From contig NZ_RDQF01000023.1 of assembly GCF_004114425.1 (NCBI RefSeq), forward strand, positions 35,028-99,027: a DNA stretch of 64,000 bases. Direction: 5' to 3'. Shown one piece after another: positions 17,475 to 26,433 of the stretch. The stretch comes from Bradyrhizobium vignae. GTDB taxonomy: Bacteria; Pseudomonadota; Alphaproteobacteria; Rhizobiales; Xanthobacteraceae. Within the stretch, counting starts at the first letter, position 1, and each line of letters starts with the position of its first letter. Under the pieces are notes generated by a model, which ran no database searches, was not told the DNA's origin, and worked only from the letters and a program-made list of their open reading frames with translations. Made by a program: the position numbers and the translations under genes.

Positions 17475-19202
17475 CTATTTCTTCAGTGCGAAGACCCAGA
17501 TGACGCCGCCCTGCGGCACATTGGCTTCGATGCCGATATTGTTGGTCACGAGCGCATCCTGGATGCGCTGCGCATCCACGCCCCATCCCGACTGGATCGC
17601 GATGTACTGCGTGCCGTCGATCTCGTAGGACACCGGCATGCCCATGATGCCGGAGTTCGTCTTCTGCTCCCACAGCAGCTCGCCGGTCTTGGCGTTGAAG
17701 GCGCGGAAGTTGCGGTCGTTGGTACCGCCGGCGAAGACGAGATCGCCCGCAGTCGCCGTCACCGAGCCAAACAGCTGCGATTTCGGGAAGTTGTGCTGCC
17801 ACACCTTCTTGCCGGTGGCGGGATCCCAGGCCTGAAGCTCACCGAAATGATCCGCGCCAGGCTTCGCCTTGAGGCCGATGTCCTCCGGCTTGGTGCCGAG
17901 CCAGAGCTCGCCAGGCTTCAGCGCGACCTTCTCGCCGGTGAAGCCGCCGCAGAAATTCTCGTTGGCGGGTACGTAGACGAGACCGGTCTTCTGGCTGTAA
18001 GCCGCGGACGGCCAGTCCTTGCCGCCCCAAAGCGAGGGGCAGAACTCCACGCGTTTACCGAGGACCGGCTTGTGGGCGGGATCGACGATCGGCTTGCCGG
18101 TCTCGGGTTCGATGCCCTTCCAGACGTCGGTGGAGACGAACGGCCAGCCGGCGACGTAGTTGATCTTGGTCGGTGTCCGCTCGAGCACCCAGAAAATCGC
18201 GTCGCGTCCCGGATGGACCAGACTCTTGATGTTGCGGCCATCGCGCTGCAGGTCGATCAGCATTGGCGCTTCGACCTCGTCCCAGTCCCAGGAATCGTTC
18301 TGGTGATACTGGTGATGGGTCTTGATCTTGCCGGTGTTGGGATCGAGCGCGAGCACCGATGATGTGTAGAGATTGTCGCCGGGATGCGAGTCGCCGGGCC
18401 AGGGCGCGGCGTTGCCGACGCCCCAATAGATCGTCTTGGTCTCCTTGTCGTAATTGCCGGTCATCCAGGCCGAGCCGCCGCCGTTCTTCCAGTCGTCGCC
18501 CTGCCAGGTGTCATGGCCGGGCTCGCCTTCGCCCGGAATGGTGAAGGTGCGCCACAGCTCCTTGCCATCCTTGGCATCGTAGGCGGCGACATAGCCGCGC
18601 ACGCCGAACTCGCCGCCGGAGCCGCCGACGATGACCTTGCCGTCGACGATGAGCGGCATCAGGGTCATGTACTGGCCCTTCTTGTAGTCCTGCACCTTGG
18701 TGTCCCACACCACCTTGCCGGTCTTGGCATCCAGTGCGACGACGTGATCATCCGTCGTGGCAAGGTAGAGCTTGTCCTCCCAGAGGCCGACGCCGCGGCT
18801 GGTCGGATGCAGCTGGAACAGATCATCGGGGAGCTGCCGCTTGTAGCGCCAATATTCGTCGCCGGTCTTGGCGTTCAACGCGATCACCTGCCCCATCGGG
18901 GTCGCCACGAACATCACGCCGTTGTTGACGATCGGCGGCGCCTCGTGGCCTTCGATGACGCCTGTGGCAAAGGTCCAGACCGGTGTGAGGTTTTTCACGT
19001 TGGAGGTGTTGATCTGGTCGAGCGGGCTATAGCCGTGCCCGTCATAGGTGCGCCGGTAGAGCATCCAATTGCTTGGCTCCGGATTTTCCAGCCGCTGCGC
19101 GGTGACCGGAGAATAATTCTCGATCGGGCCCGACACGGCGGCCGTCGAGGCGAGGCAGGTGAAGGCGACGAAGCCGGACAGGTACCATTGCTTCCTGGTC
19201 AT
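17475..19202 (-). CDS. PQQ-dependent alcohol dehydrogenase without vicinal cysteines
   Basis: 575 residues with signal peptide (WYLSGFVAFTCLASTAAVSG). It is the third quinoprotein dehydrogenase here. Seen: W-docking motifs (DAKTGKVVW, DAKDGKELW), Glu198 (GGEFG), Asn264 (GVGNAAPW), and WDWD with Asp306 (catalytic) and Asp308 (lanthanide-type). The vicinal Cys-Cys typical of methanol and ethanol dehydrogenases is missing: the matching region reads LFQLHPTSRGVGLW. Cysteines further on (FCPSLWGG, NFCGGF) may form another disulfide. The AAGGGGAAC site precedes the ATG. Upstream on the same strand is a Rieske protein instead of a cytochrome. The substrate is unknown. Confidence 0.9.
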   Translation of the reverse strand: MTRKQWYLSGFVAFTCLASTAAVSGPIENYSPVTAQRLENPEPSNWMLYRRTYDGHGYSPLDQINTSNVKNLTPVWTFATGVIEGHEAPPIVNNGVMFVATPMGQVIALNAKTGDEYWRYKRQLPDDLFQLHPTSRGVGLWEDKLYLATTDDHVVALDAKTGKVVWDTKVQDYKKGQYMTLMPLIVDGKVIVGGSGGEFGVRGYVAAYDAKDGKELWRTFTIPGEGEPGHDTWQGDDWKNGGGSAWMTGNYDKETKTIYWGVGNAAPWPGDSHPGDNLYTSSVLALDPNTGKIKTHHQYHQNDSWDWDEVEAPMLIDLQRDGRNIKSLVHPGRDAIFWVLERTPTKINYVAGWPFVSTDVWKGIEPETGKPIVDPAHKPVLGKRVEFCPSLWGGKDWPSAAYSQKTGLVYVPANENFCGGFTGEKVALKPGELWLGTKPEDIGLKAKPGADHFGELQAWDPATGKKVWQHNFPKSQLFGSVTATAGDLVFAGGTNDRNFRAFNAKTGELLWEQKTNSGIMGMPVSYEIDGTQYIAIQSGWGVDAQRIQDALVTNNIGIEANVPQGGVIWVFALKK

Positions 19203-19317
19203 GGACGTTCCCCTTTTTCATCCGTTTGAATTCTTGTGAATTCTTGTCGTTCGTCCCGTCGTCCGCCCATCGGCGGAGGCGGCCTCTCGTGACGCGGGCA
19301 ATGGCCCGTACCATCCA

Positions 19318-19968
19318 TCATCCTGGCTGCGCGGCACCTACCTTTCCGATGAAGTTGCCGGCGACGCTCAGCGAACCGTCAGCGAGCGCCAACGGCAGCG
19401 CTGCAAGCCGTCGCGGCGCCGGCCCGAACACGACCTGCGCGCCCGCGCGGGGATCGTATTCGGAGTTGTGGCACATGCACTTGAGCACCTCCTTGTCACC
19501 GACATCGCTCTTCACCCAGGCGGTGACGGGGCAGCCCGCATGCGAGCAGATCGCGGAATAGGCGATGATGCCGTCGACGGCCCGCGCGCGGGTCTTCTCG
19601 TCGAGCTCGGCGGGATCGAGCTTGATGATCAGGATCTCGTTGAGCCGTGAGGCACTGCGCACCACCGCTGTGTTGGGATCCTTCGGCCAGGCATGAACCG
19701 GCGGTCCGCCCGCCGTCAGATCGGCCGCAGTGATGAGTTTCCCTTCCTTGTCGCCCTCGGAAAAGACGAGCAGATCGCCTTTCTGCGGCCGCTCGTCGGA
19801 GCCGGGCGGATCATCTGCACGCGCGTGGGTGGAACAGCCGAGACATGCGGTGGTCGCCAGCGCACCCAGCAGCAGGATTCGTCGCGTCTGCCTCGTGCCT
19901 GCGTCAACGTCGGGTTCCGCAGGACCCTCGGAGAACGAGGAATTGGGATCGAACGATGCACAAACCAT
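19318..19968 (-). CDS. Tat-exported Rieske [2Fe-2S] protein
   Basis: 216 residues from ATG 19968, the only ATG near the N-terminus; no good ribosome-binding site is seen, so the start is uncertain. An RR signal (TRQTRRILLLGALATTACLG) suits folded iron-sulfur export. The Rieske cluster ligands are clear: CSHAGC and, about 35 residues on, CMCHNSEYDP. The C-terminal GPAPRRLAALPLAL motif is typical of Rieske domains. It lies 115 bp upstream of the PQQ dehydrogenase at 17475 on the same strand, so it may carry that enzyme's electrons. That would be an unusual pairing and is inference. Confidence 0.85.
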   Translation of the reverse strand: MVCASFDPNSSFSEGPAEPDVDAGTRQTRRILLLGALATTACLGCSTHARADDPPGSDERPQKGDLLVFSEGDKEGKLITAADLTAGGPPVHAWPKDPNTAVVRSASRLNEILIIKLDPAELDEKTRARAVDGIIAYSAICSHAGCPVTAWVKSDVGDKEVLKCMCHNSEYDPRAGAQVVFGPAPRRLAALPLALADGSLSVAGNFIGKVGAAQPG

Positions 19969-20217
19969 ACGCGCTAGCAGGCGCTGGAACTCTGCCGAAA
20001 AGAAGGCGAAGAATTGGCGCCGCAATGCATCAATGTGGCTTTGCTCGCGTGGATTGAACGAGAACGACCGCAAAGCGAGCGCGTTTTCGCGAATTCCATA
20101 TCGAAATGCGCGGACGGCATGATGATTTTGCAGATCAGCCCGACGATGTAGGAATTGGTGCAACGCGCCAATCACCGGCGACGCGAGCCGCGCGTTTTTC
20201 AGCAGGCATTCTGCATG

Positions 20218-20682
20218 TCACGACCTGAGCACGTGACGCGGCGAAGCGATGCGGCCCGCAACAGTTGCCGATGCCATTTCAAAACTGTCGGCGATACGAC
20301 GCGCCTTGTCGATGAACAGCGCAGCCGCCGCCGGCGGACAGACTTCGCGCGCGGTCTGTTCGAACAGGTCAAGCCAGCGGTCGAAATGGCCGCCAGCCAG
20401 GCTCAGCGGCAGGTGCGTCCGCATCGGCGAGCCGTGATAGCGACCGCTCATCAGCACGACCGACGACCAGAAATCCCGGAGCTTGGCGAGATGCTCGTCC
20501 CAGTTCTGGACGATCGCAAAAACCGGACCAAGCAGGGCGTCCTCGCGTACGCGCCCGTAGAAGCGCGTGACCAGTTCCCCGATCATCTCCTCGGTGATCC
20601 CGGTGCGCTCGATCGCGTCCTGAGTCAGCAGGTTCCGCCGCGCAGCCGCCGCCTCGCGTTCGGCCTTCAATCGATCCGACAT
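20218..20682 (-). CDS. Group III truncated haemoglobin
   Basis: 154 residues from ATG 20682 (MSDRLKAEREAAAARRNLLT). It is a haem protein of the trHb III class, probably for oxygen or NO handling. Seen: the FYGRVREDALLGPVF start of the globin fold, W-D-x-H-x-x-K-x-x-x-F-W (NWDEHLAKLRDFWSSVVL), GRYHGSPMRTH and a proximal-His region (LAGGHFDRWLDLF). It sits between the Rieske gene and a 3-hydroxyacyl-CoA dehydrogenase, all on the minus strand with gaps of 133-249 bp. Confidence 0.9.
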   Translation of the reverse strand: MSDRLKAEREAAAARRNLLTQDAIERTGITEEMIGELVTRFYGRVREDALLGPVFAIVQNWDEHLAKLRDFWSSVVLMSGRYHGSPMRTHLPLSLAGGHFDRWLDLFEQTAREVCPPAAAALFIDKARRIADSFEMASATVAGRIASPRHVLRS

Positions 20683-20815
20683 GTCCTCTCTTGTCCGTCT
20701 GTTGTTCCCGCGAGCCGTCCATTCGTTGTCGGGCCGATTGCACGCGGCGTCTTTGTCGCAGCGCAAATTGCGGTCTGTGGCGGCGGACGCAGAGTGCCCG
20801 CCGCCAATGCCTTCA

Positions 20816-21667
20816 TCAGGCGCTATAGATGTAGAAGCCCTGCCCGGTCTTGCGGCCGAGATGGCCGGCATCGACCATCTCTTTCAGCAGCGGCGCTGGC
20901 CGATATTTAGGATCGTTGAAGCCCTTGTAAAAGACCTCCATCACCGAGAGCATGGTGTCGAGCCCGACGAGATCGGCAAGCGCCAGCGGCCCGATCGGAT
21001 GGTTGCAGCCGAGCTTCATGCCGGCATCGATCTCTTCCGCCGTCGCGATCCCCTCCTGGAGCGCGAAGATCGCTTCGTTGATCATCGGGCAGAGGATGCG
21101 GTTGACGGCAAAGCCCGGGCTGTTCTTCGCCGTGATCGCCACCTTGCCGACGCGCTTGGCGAAATCCAGCGCCTGGGCGTGGGTGTCGTCGGAGGTCTGC
21201 AAGCCGCGGATCAGTTCCAGCAACGCCATCACCGGCACCGGGTTGAAGAAGTGCATGCCGATGAAGCGGTCGGGACGATCGGTTGCCGCTGCAAGCTTGG
21301 TGATCGAAATCGACGAGGTATTGGTCGCGATCAGCGTACGCGGCGACAGCGTGGCACAGAGATCCTTCAGGATCTTGACCTTGAGCTCCTCGTTCTCGGT
21401 GGCAGCCTCGATGACGAGGTCACAATCCGACAGCTTCGCCCGATCGGTCGTGCCGGTGATGCGCTTCAGCGTCGCCTCGCGATCGGCCGCCGACATCTTC
21501 TCTTTCTTGACCAGGCGGTCGAGGCTGCCGCCGACGGTCGAAAGCCCACGGTTCACGGCCGCATCGGAAATGTCGACCATCACGACTGAGAGTCCGGCCG
21601 CGGCGCAAACCTGCGCGATGCCGTTTCCCATGGTCCCTGCCCCGATGATGCCAACGGTTTGGATCAT
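20816..21667 (-). CDS. 3-hydroxybutyryl-CoA dehydrogenase
   Basis: 283 residues. It is a cytoplasmic NAD(P)-dependent enzyme that interconverts 3-hydroxybutyryl-CoA and acetoacetyl-CoA. Seen: nucleotide fold GIIGAGTMGNGIAQVCA, catalytic region FIGMHFFNPVPVMALLE and NRILCPMINEAIFALQEGIA. The length matches the single-domain PaaH/HbdA family. It is first in a minus-strand run and may serve PHB or butyrate metabolism. No thiolase is adjacent. Confidence 0.95.
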   Translation of the reverse strand: MIQTVGIIGAGTMGNGIAQVCAAAGLSVVMVDISDAAVNRGLSTVGGSLDRLVKKEKMSAADREATLKRITGTTDRAKLSDCDLVIEAATENEELKVKILKDLCATLSPRTLIATNTSSISITKLAAATDRPDRFIGMHFFNPVPVMALLELIRGLQTSDDTHAQALDFAKRVGKVAITAKNSPGFAVNRILCPMINEAIFALQEGIATAEEIDAGMKLGCNHPIGPLALADLVGLDTMLSVMEVFYKGFNDPKYRPAPLLKEMVDAGHLGRKTGQGFYIYSA

Positions 21668-22139
21668 TGCGTCACATCCTTCATCTTTGCGGGCGAGCCA
21701 GTAGCAGCCGGCCCCATTGTTCCTGCATCAGGGTCTAGCACCGTCACCGGGCGGGTGCGACCTGATCCTGTCGCTTCCTAAGTGCATCCACGGGCGGAAT
21801 AAAGCCGTCCACGGCCGCACCGCGCCAGGATTTGGGCTCCTCCCTGCCCGAAATGGCCGGATCTTGTGCCCTGCGGCCCCTGCACAGCTCGATGAAGGCC
21901 CGGCGTCGGGCGCCCGATCCATATGGACCAAAGCTCACCTGAGCACCCCGAATTGTGACCCCTTGATTGTGGCGGCCGCAGCGGCCAGAACCGGTGCAGT
22001 TGCCATCCGAGGATGTGCAGGGGGGGGGACCCGGCTCGCCATCGACGCCGGCCGAAGCTGTCAGGGGGCTGCCAAGGATGAAGGAGTGCGCGACAGACGT
22101 GGTCACCGGCATCGAGCCGGCGCAACAGCGTCAGGCCGG
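21668..22139. other. Intergenic region upstream of tungstate permease, with a nine-G tract
   Basis: 472 bp with no supported gene. It contains a run of nine G at 22020-22028 inside GC-rich sequence, and short frames with no homology that I recognise. No ATP-binding subunit of the ABC transporter is encoded here in either strand. Confidence 0.45.
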
Positions 22140-22838
22140 ATGAACGATTTCGCGCGATCCGTCGGTGCCGCCTTCACGCTAATCGGCGAAGCCGACGCCG
22201 AGCTGCTGGGCATCGTCGCATTGTCCGTACGGGTCAGCCTGAGCGCCAGCATCATCGCGCTCCTGATCGGCGCGCCGTTCGGGGCCCTGCTTGCGATCAC
22301 TCGTTTCCGGGGGCGTCAGGTCATCGTCATTCTGACCAATGCGCTGCTCGGCCTTCCGCCCGTCGTGGTCGGGCTTGCTCTCTATCTGCTGCTGTCGCGG
22401 TCCGGCCTGCTCGGAGCTGCGGGCCTGTTGTTCACGCCGGCCGCCATGGTGATTGCGCAGACGCTGCTGGCCACGCCGATCGTGGTGGCGCTGGTGCACC
22501 GGCCGGCAAGCCTGCTGTGGGCGGAATACGGCGACCTGGCGCGGATCGACGGGCTGTCAGCGCTGCGCAGCATGGCCCTCCTGTTCGCGCTCGGCCGGAC
22601 CTCGTTGCTGACGGCCTTTCTCGCGGCGTTCGGGCGCGCCATTGCGGAAGTCGGTGCCATCATCATCGTCGGAGGCAACATCCGCGGCTTCACCCGCACG
22701 ATGACGACAGCGATCGCGCTGGAAACCAGCAAAGGCGATCTGCCGCTGGCGCTCGGGCTCGGACTGATCCTGCTCGCCCTGAGCGTCGCGGTGTCGACCG
22801 TCGCCTTCGTGTTAGTGGGACGCGTTGGGGAAAAATAG
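22140..22838 (+). CDS. tupB: Tungstate ABC transporter permease (TupB-like)
   Basis: 232 residues from ATG 22140. It is an inner-membrane permease with about five hydrophobic segments (LGIVALSVRVSLSASIIALL; VVVGLALYLLLS; VVSTVAFVLVG near the end). The ABC-contact loop reads EYGDLARIDGLSALRSM, and GRAIAEVGAIIIVGGNIRGF is typical of TupB/ModB-type permeases. The start has little ribosome-binding signal. The 3' end overlaps the oppositely directed tupA by 27 bp. No ATPase gene is found beside it. Confidence 0.88.
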   Translation: MNDFARSVGAAFTLIGEADAELLGIVALSVRVSLSASIIALLIGAPFGALLAITRFRGRQVIVILTNALLGLPPVVVGLALYLLLSRSGLLGAAGLLFTPAAMVIAQTLLATPIVVALVHRPASLLWAEYGDLARIDGLSALRSMALLFALGRTSLLTAFLAAFGRAIAEVGAIIIVGGNIRGFTRTMTTAIALETSKGDLPLALGLGLILLALSVAVSTVAFVLVGRVGEK

Positions 22839-23621
22839 CTGCTCGCCGCCGACCTTGTATCCGGCTATCGCTTCCTGCCCCTTCGACGAGATCAGCCAAT
22901 CGATGAAGGCCTGCCCGTCCTTCGCCTTCACATTCGGATGCTTTTCAGGATTCACCAGCATGACGCCGTACTGGTTGAAGAGCCGCTTGTCACCCTCGGT
23001 CAGGATGGCGAGTTCGCCACGGTTCTTGAACGACAGCCAGGTGCCGCGGTCCGACAGGAGATAGGCGTTCGACGATGAGGCCATGTTCAGCGCCGGGCCC
23101 ATGCCCTGACCAATCTCCCGGTACCAATTGTCTTTGCCGGCACTGAGGTCGACACCCGCCTCTTTCCATAATCGCAGCTCGGCCGCGTGCGTGCCGGACT
23201 TGTCGCCGCGCGAGATGAACGGCGCCTTGGCCGCGGCGATCTTGCGCAGCGCATCCGTGACGTCCTTGCTGCCGGCGATCTTCGCGGGGTCGCTCTTCGG
23301 GCCGACGATGACGAAGTCGTTGTACATCACGTCGAACCGCTTCACGCCCTGCCCTTCGGACATGAACTTGTCTTCGGCCGCCCGGTCGTGGACGAACACG
23401 ACGTCTGCGTCCCCGCGCCGCCCGATGTCCAGTGCCTGACCGGTGCCCACGGCGACGACCTTCACGCTGATGCCCTCAGCCTTCGCAAACAGCGGCAGCA
23501 AATGGCCGAACAGCCCAGACTGTTCCGTCGAGGTGGTCGAGGCCACGGTGATGGTGCGGTCCTGTGCGAATGCGATGGTGGACCAGAGCAGAACCGCTCC
23601 GATCGTGACAAGCTTCCTCAT
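22812..23621 (-). CDS. tupA: Tungstate-binding periplasmic protein (TupA-like)
   Basis: 269 residues from ATG 23621 with GAGGAC upstream. Signal peptide (MRKLVTIGAVLLWSTIAFA). The mature protein opens with TITVASTTSTEQSG, the Thr-Thr-Ser-Thr oxyanion-binding motif of TupA. ISRGDKSGTHAAELRLW and AYLLSDRGTWL also fit TupA/PstS-like tungstate binders. Tungsten or molybdenum supply would serve the molybdopterin enzymes at 14417 and 53314. It is transcribed toward tupB, so the two cannot share one operon. Confidence 0.9.
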   Translation of the reverse strand: MRKLVTIGAVLLWSTIAFAQDRTITVASTTSTEQSGLFGHLLPLFAKAEGISVKVVAVGTGQALDIGRRGDADVVFVHDRAAEDKFMSEGQGVKRFDVMYNDFVIVGPKSDPAKIAGSKDVTDALRKIAAAKAPFISRGDKSGTHAAELRLWKEAGVDLSAGKDNWYREIGQGMGPALNMASSSNAYLLSDRGTWLSFKNRGELAILTEGDKRLFNQYGVMLVNPEKHPNVKAKDGQAFIDWLISSKGQEAIAGYKVGGEQLFFPNASH

Positions 23622-23900
23622 GCGCCGTCCTCGACCCGACAATGACGGTCCTGAATAGCCGCTGGCGATGACGGCGGGAAGCCCACCTTAGGTCGCAACG
23701 ACAATTGATGCGCGCGCGTGTGGAGGAAGCGCGAACTCCAATTCGCTAAGCGGGATGAAATTCGCCACGCACAGTGGACGCGTGGATGTTCTGCAATTGG
23801 TCCTCCCTACATTGACACGGATGTGACGGCCGGGGCAGGTTTTCACATTGCTCGCGAATCAGCGATAGCCTCACGCCGAGTACCTCTTGGACAACTCCCA

Positions 23901-25055
23901 GTGCTTTCGAGACTGATATCGTTGCTGCGCCGCATCCCTGCGGTGAACTGGGCGTTTACCCGACTTTGGCCCTCGCCGCACAGCGGCAACATTGAGGCCA
24001 CGCCGATCGCCACAGATGCTTCGCCCGCCGTCGTCGAAGACGTCGCGGCCACTGCTCAAGCGGCAATCGCCGAGATCGGCACCGACCTGGTACATGGCGA
24101 CGCTGACCTCGCCACCCAGGCTCCGGTCGCGGAGAACAACGCGGCTGTGTCTGGCATCGCGGAGAATCCGTCCGACGATATCTGCATCAGCGAGGACTCA
24201 TCGCCGGAAAGCGTAACGGAAATCGAGGCACCCGCGACGGCACCCGTCGCCGAGGCGGTGTTGGTTTCATCGGCCGATGCGGAGAACGAGCCAGTTGCGG
24301 GTTCTGACCTCGCCAGCATTGGCGAAGCATCGCCCGCTGAAGTCGATTCCGTCGTTGCAGAAGAGGTTGTGGTTTCATCATCAGACGTCGCGACCGCTTT
24401 GACTGATGCTTCGGATGCCGTCGTCGAGGCTGCTCCCTCGCCCGAGGTTTCCGCCGGGATCGAAATGGTCGCCGTCGAAGCAATCCCGGTCCTCCTCGGC
24501 GAGGCCGATAGCGTTCCGGCTAATGTCTCTGAAACCCCTGCCGACAGCGGCGGCCCAGCGCCCCCCGTCGAGATCGCGCCGGCCCCCGGAAACGATCTTC
24601 CGCTCGCCACAGCCATTGCGACGGCAGCGGACGAACCATCCAGCGACGTCACCGACATCGAACCGACTCCGGCTCTCGCGTGTCCTTCTCCAGAGATCCG
24701 CAGCGCACCGAAAGTTCGCGCGAGAGCCGCGGAGCCCGCCGATCGCACCGCGTTGATCCGGCAGCGCTGGGCCGAGAGCGGAATCAGGATGTGGAATCCG
24801 CGGCTTCACGGCACCGGCGAGGCCGCGCTGAACATCCAGGGGAGCGTCGGGCTGCTGCCGCCGGCGCCCGGCGAGACAATGCCGCGCTACGACAAGCTGG
24901 AATTCAAGATGCTCGGCGGACAGATCGTCTGTGAGGGCGTCATCGTCGAGGCGCCCGCACAGGCGAGCCATCGCAGTTTCACGCGGCTCGCCGAGCCGCG
25001 GACCGTCGAGCGGATCCGCGAACCGGCGCGGGAGCGCCGGGCCGTTCCCGCCTGA
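23901..25055 (+). CDS. Ala/Glu/Val-rich protein with conserved C-terminal segment, unknown function
   Basis: About 384 residues from GTG 23901; the frame is open to 23718, and starts at 23823 or 23718 are possible. The first part (LSRLISLLRRIPAVNWAF) is hydrophobic. A long acidic low-complexity region (repeats such as AEAVLVSSADAENE, SDVATALTDASDAV) follows. The last 100 residues look folded: RQRWAESGIRMWNPRLHGTG, LNIQGSVGLLP and YDKLEFKMLGGQIVCEGVIV. I recognise no named domain. The composition suggests a surface or scaffold protein with a disordered linker. Confidence 0.65.
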   Translation: MLSRLISLLRRIPAVNWAFTRLWPSPHSGNIEATPIATDASPAVVEDVAATAQAAIAEIGTDLVHGDADLATQAPVAENNAAVSGIAENPSDDICISEDSSPESVTEIEAPATAPVAEAVLVSSADAENEPVAGSDLASIGEASPAEVDSVVAEEVVVSSSDVATALTDASDAVVEAAPSPEVSAGIEMVAVEAIPVLLGEADSVPANVSETPADSGGPAPPVEIAPAPGNDLPLATAIATAADEPSSDVTDIEPTPALACPSPEIRSAPKVRARAAEPADRTALIRQRWAESGIRMWNPRLHGTGEAALNIQGSVGLLPPAPGETMPRYDKLEFKMLGGQIVCEGVIVEAPAQASHRSFTRLAEPRTVERIREPARERRAVPA

Positions 25056-25118
25056 TCCTTTCTTCTGCGACCACATTCACGATGTGCTAGGCTGATGTCC
25101 CGATATGGGAGGTCGCAT

Positions 25119-25397
25119 ATGCGCGCAAGGCCGTTGCTTCTAGTCGTGATCGCCTTTGCGATCTCACAGCCGGCACTCGCCGCGGGCAAACGGCCACGTC
25201 CTGCAGCCACGGCTGCTCCCGCCACCGATCCGGCAGCGCCCTACAAGGCCGATCGACTCTCTTCCTCACGCGGAGAGACGATCCTGAACACGCCCGGCCA
25301 GACCACCGTGCTGACGCGACAGGTCCTCGACGACATGAACGCGACGAGCCTGAGAGGCGCGATGCGCTCGACCGCCGGGGTGACGATCGGACGCTAG
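25119..25397 (+). pseudogene. Truncated TonB-dependent receptor (signal peptide plus start of plug domain)
   Basis: 92 residues from ATG 25119, preceded by GGGAGG. The signal peptide (LLLVVIAFAISQPALAAG) is intact, followed by the plug-domain start (ILNTPGQTTVLTRQVLDD, LRGAMRSTAGVTIGR). In intact siderophore-type receptors the plug continues and is followed by a 22-strand barrel. Here TAG comes right after TIGR, and no barrel sequence follows before the beta-lactamase gene. It is a remnant with functional-looking expression signals, or less likely a small exported decoy. Confidence 0.7.
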
Positions 25398-25545
25398 GCG
25401 TTGTGCACGCCTTTCGGCCGAAATGCCGCCATTCCGACCCGGAGTCTCCGACATGAAACAGTTGCCCCGGAAGCCGGCCGCAACGTAACCTCGGCGCCGG
25501 TGGAGCCCCGGCAACCGCCCGATCAAAAACTGTGGGAGGCAAATC

Positions 25546-26433
25546 ATGAGAAGACTCGCGGCCGCGCTTTGCGCACTGGCTCTGTTCGCAACGGGCGCGC
25601 AAGCGCAGACCATCAAGGATTTCCTCGGAGCGGTGATGCAGAAATGGACGGCGCCGTTCGAGCCGTTCCAGCTCATCGGCAACATCTACTATGTCGGGAC
25701 CGAAGGCATTGCCGTCTACGTCATCAGGACATCGCAGGGCCTGATCCTGATGGACACGGCGATGCCGCAGTCGACCGGCATGATCAAGGACAATATCGCA
25801 AAGCTCGGCTTCAAGGTCGCCGACATCAAGGTAATCCTCAACACGCATGCGCATCTCGACCACACCGGTGGCTTCGCCGAGATCAAGAAGGAGACCGGCG
25901 CGCAGCTCGTGGCCGGCGAGCGCGACAAGCCGCTGCTCGAAGGCGGCTACTATCCCGGCGACGAGAAGAACGAGGCTCTCGCCTTCCCGCCGGTGAAGGT
26001 CGATCGTGTCGTGAAGGAAGGCGACAAGATCACGCTCGGCGACACCACGCTGACGGCGCATGCGACGCCCGGCCACTCGCCGGGTTGCACGAGCTGGCAG
26101 ATGACCGCCAAGGACGGCAAGGAAGACCGCGAGGTGCTGTTCTTCTGCAGCGGCACGGTTGCGCTGAACCGGCTGGTCGGCCGGCCGACCTATCCCGGCA
26201 TCGTCGACGATTACCGCGCGAGCTTCGCCAAGGCCAAGGCGATGAAGATCGACGTGCTGCTCGGGCCGCATCCGGAGGTCTATGGCATGCAGGCCAAGCG
26301 CGCGCAGATGAAGGAGGGCGCGCCGAACCCGTTCGTCAGACCGGGAGAGCTTGCAACCTACGTCACCGGCCTGTCGGAAGACTTCGACAAGCAGCTCGCC
26401 AAGCAGACCGCAGCGCTCCAGCCTGCGAAATAG
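25546..26433 (+). CDS. Subclass B3 metallo-beta-lactamase, BJP-1-like
   Basis: 295 residues with GGGAGG before ATG 25546. Signal peptide (RRLAAALCALALFATGAQA), periplasmic. It hydrolyses beta-lactams with two zinc ions. Seen: the HxHxDH zinc motif (His101, His103, Asp105, His106 in THAHLDHTGG), the second His in ATPGHSPGCTSW, and a late zinc His in GPHPEVYGM. The sequence strongly resembles the BJP-1 enzyme of Bradyrhizobium as I remember it, including the segment TIKDFLGAVMQKWTAPFEPF. Likely chromosomal and intrinsic. No regulator is adjacent. Confidence 0.95.
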   Translation: MRRLAAALCALALFATGAQAQTIKDFLGAVMQKWTAPFEPFQLIGNIYYVGTEGIAVYVIRTSQGLILMDTAMPQSTGMIKDNIAKLGFKVADIKVILNTHAHLDHTGGFAEIKKETGAQLVAGERDKPLLEGGYYPGDEKNEALAFPPVKVDRVVKEGDKITLGDTTLTAHATPGHSPGCTSWQMTAKDGKEDREVLFFCSGTVALNRLVGRPTYPGIVDDYRASFAKAKAMKIDVLLGPHPEVYGMQAKRAQMKEGAPNPFVRPGELATYVTGLSEDFDKQLAKQTAALQPAK

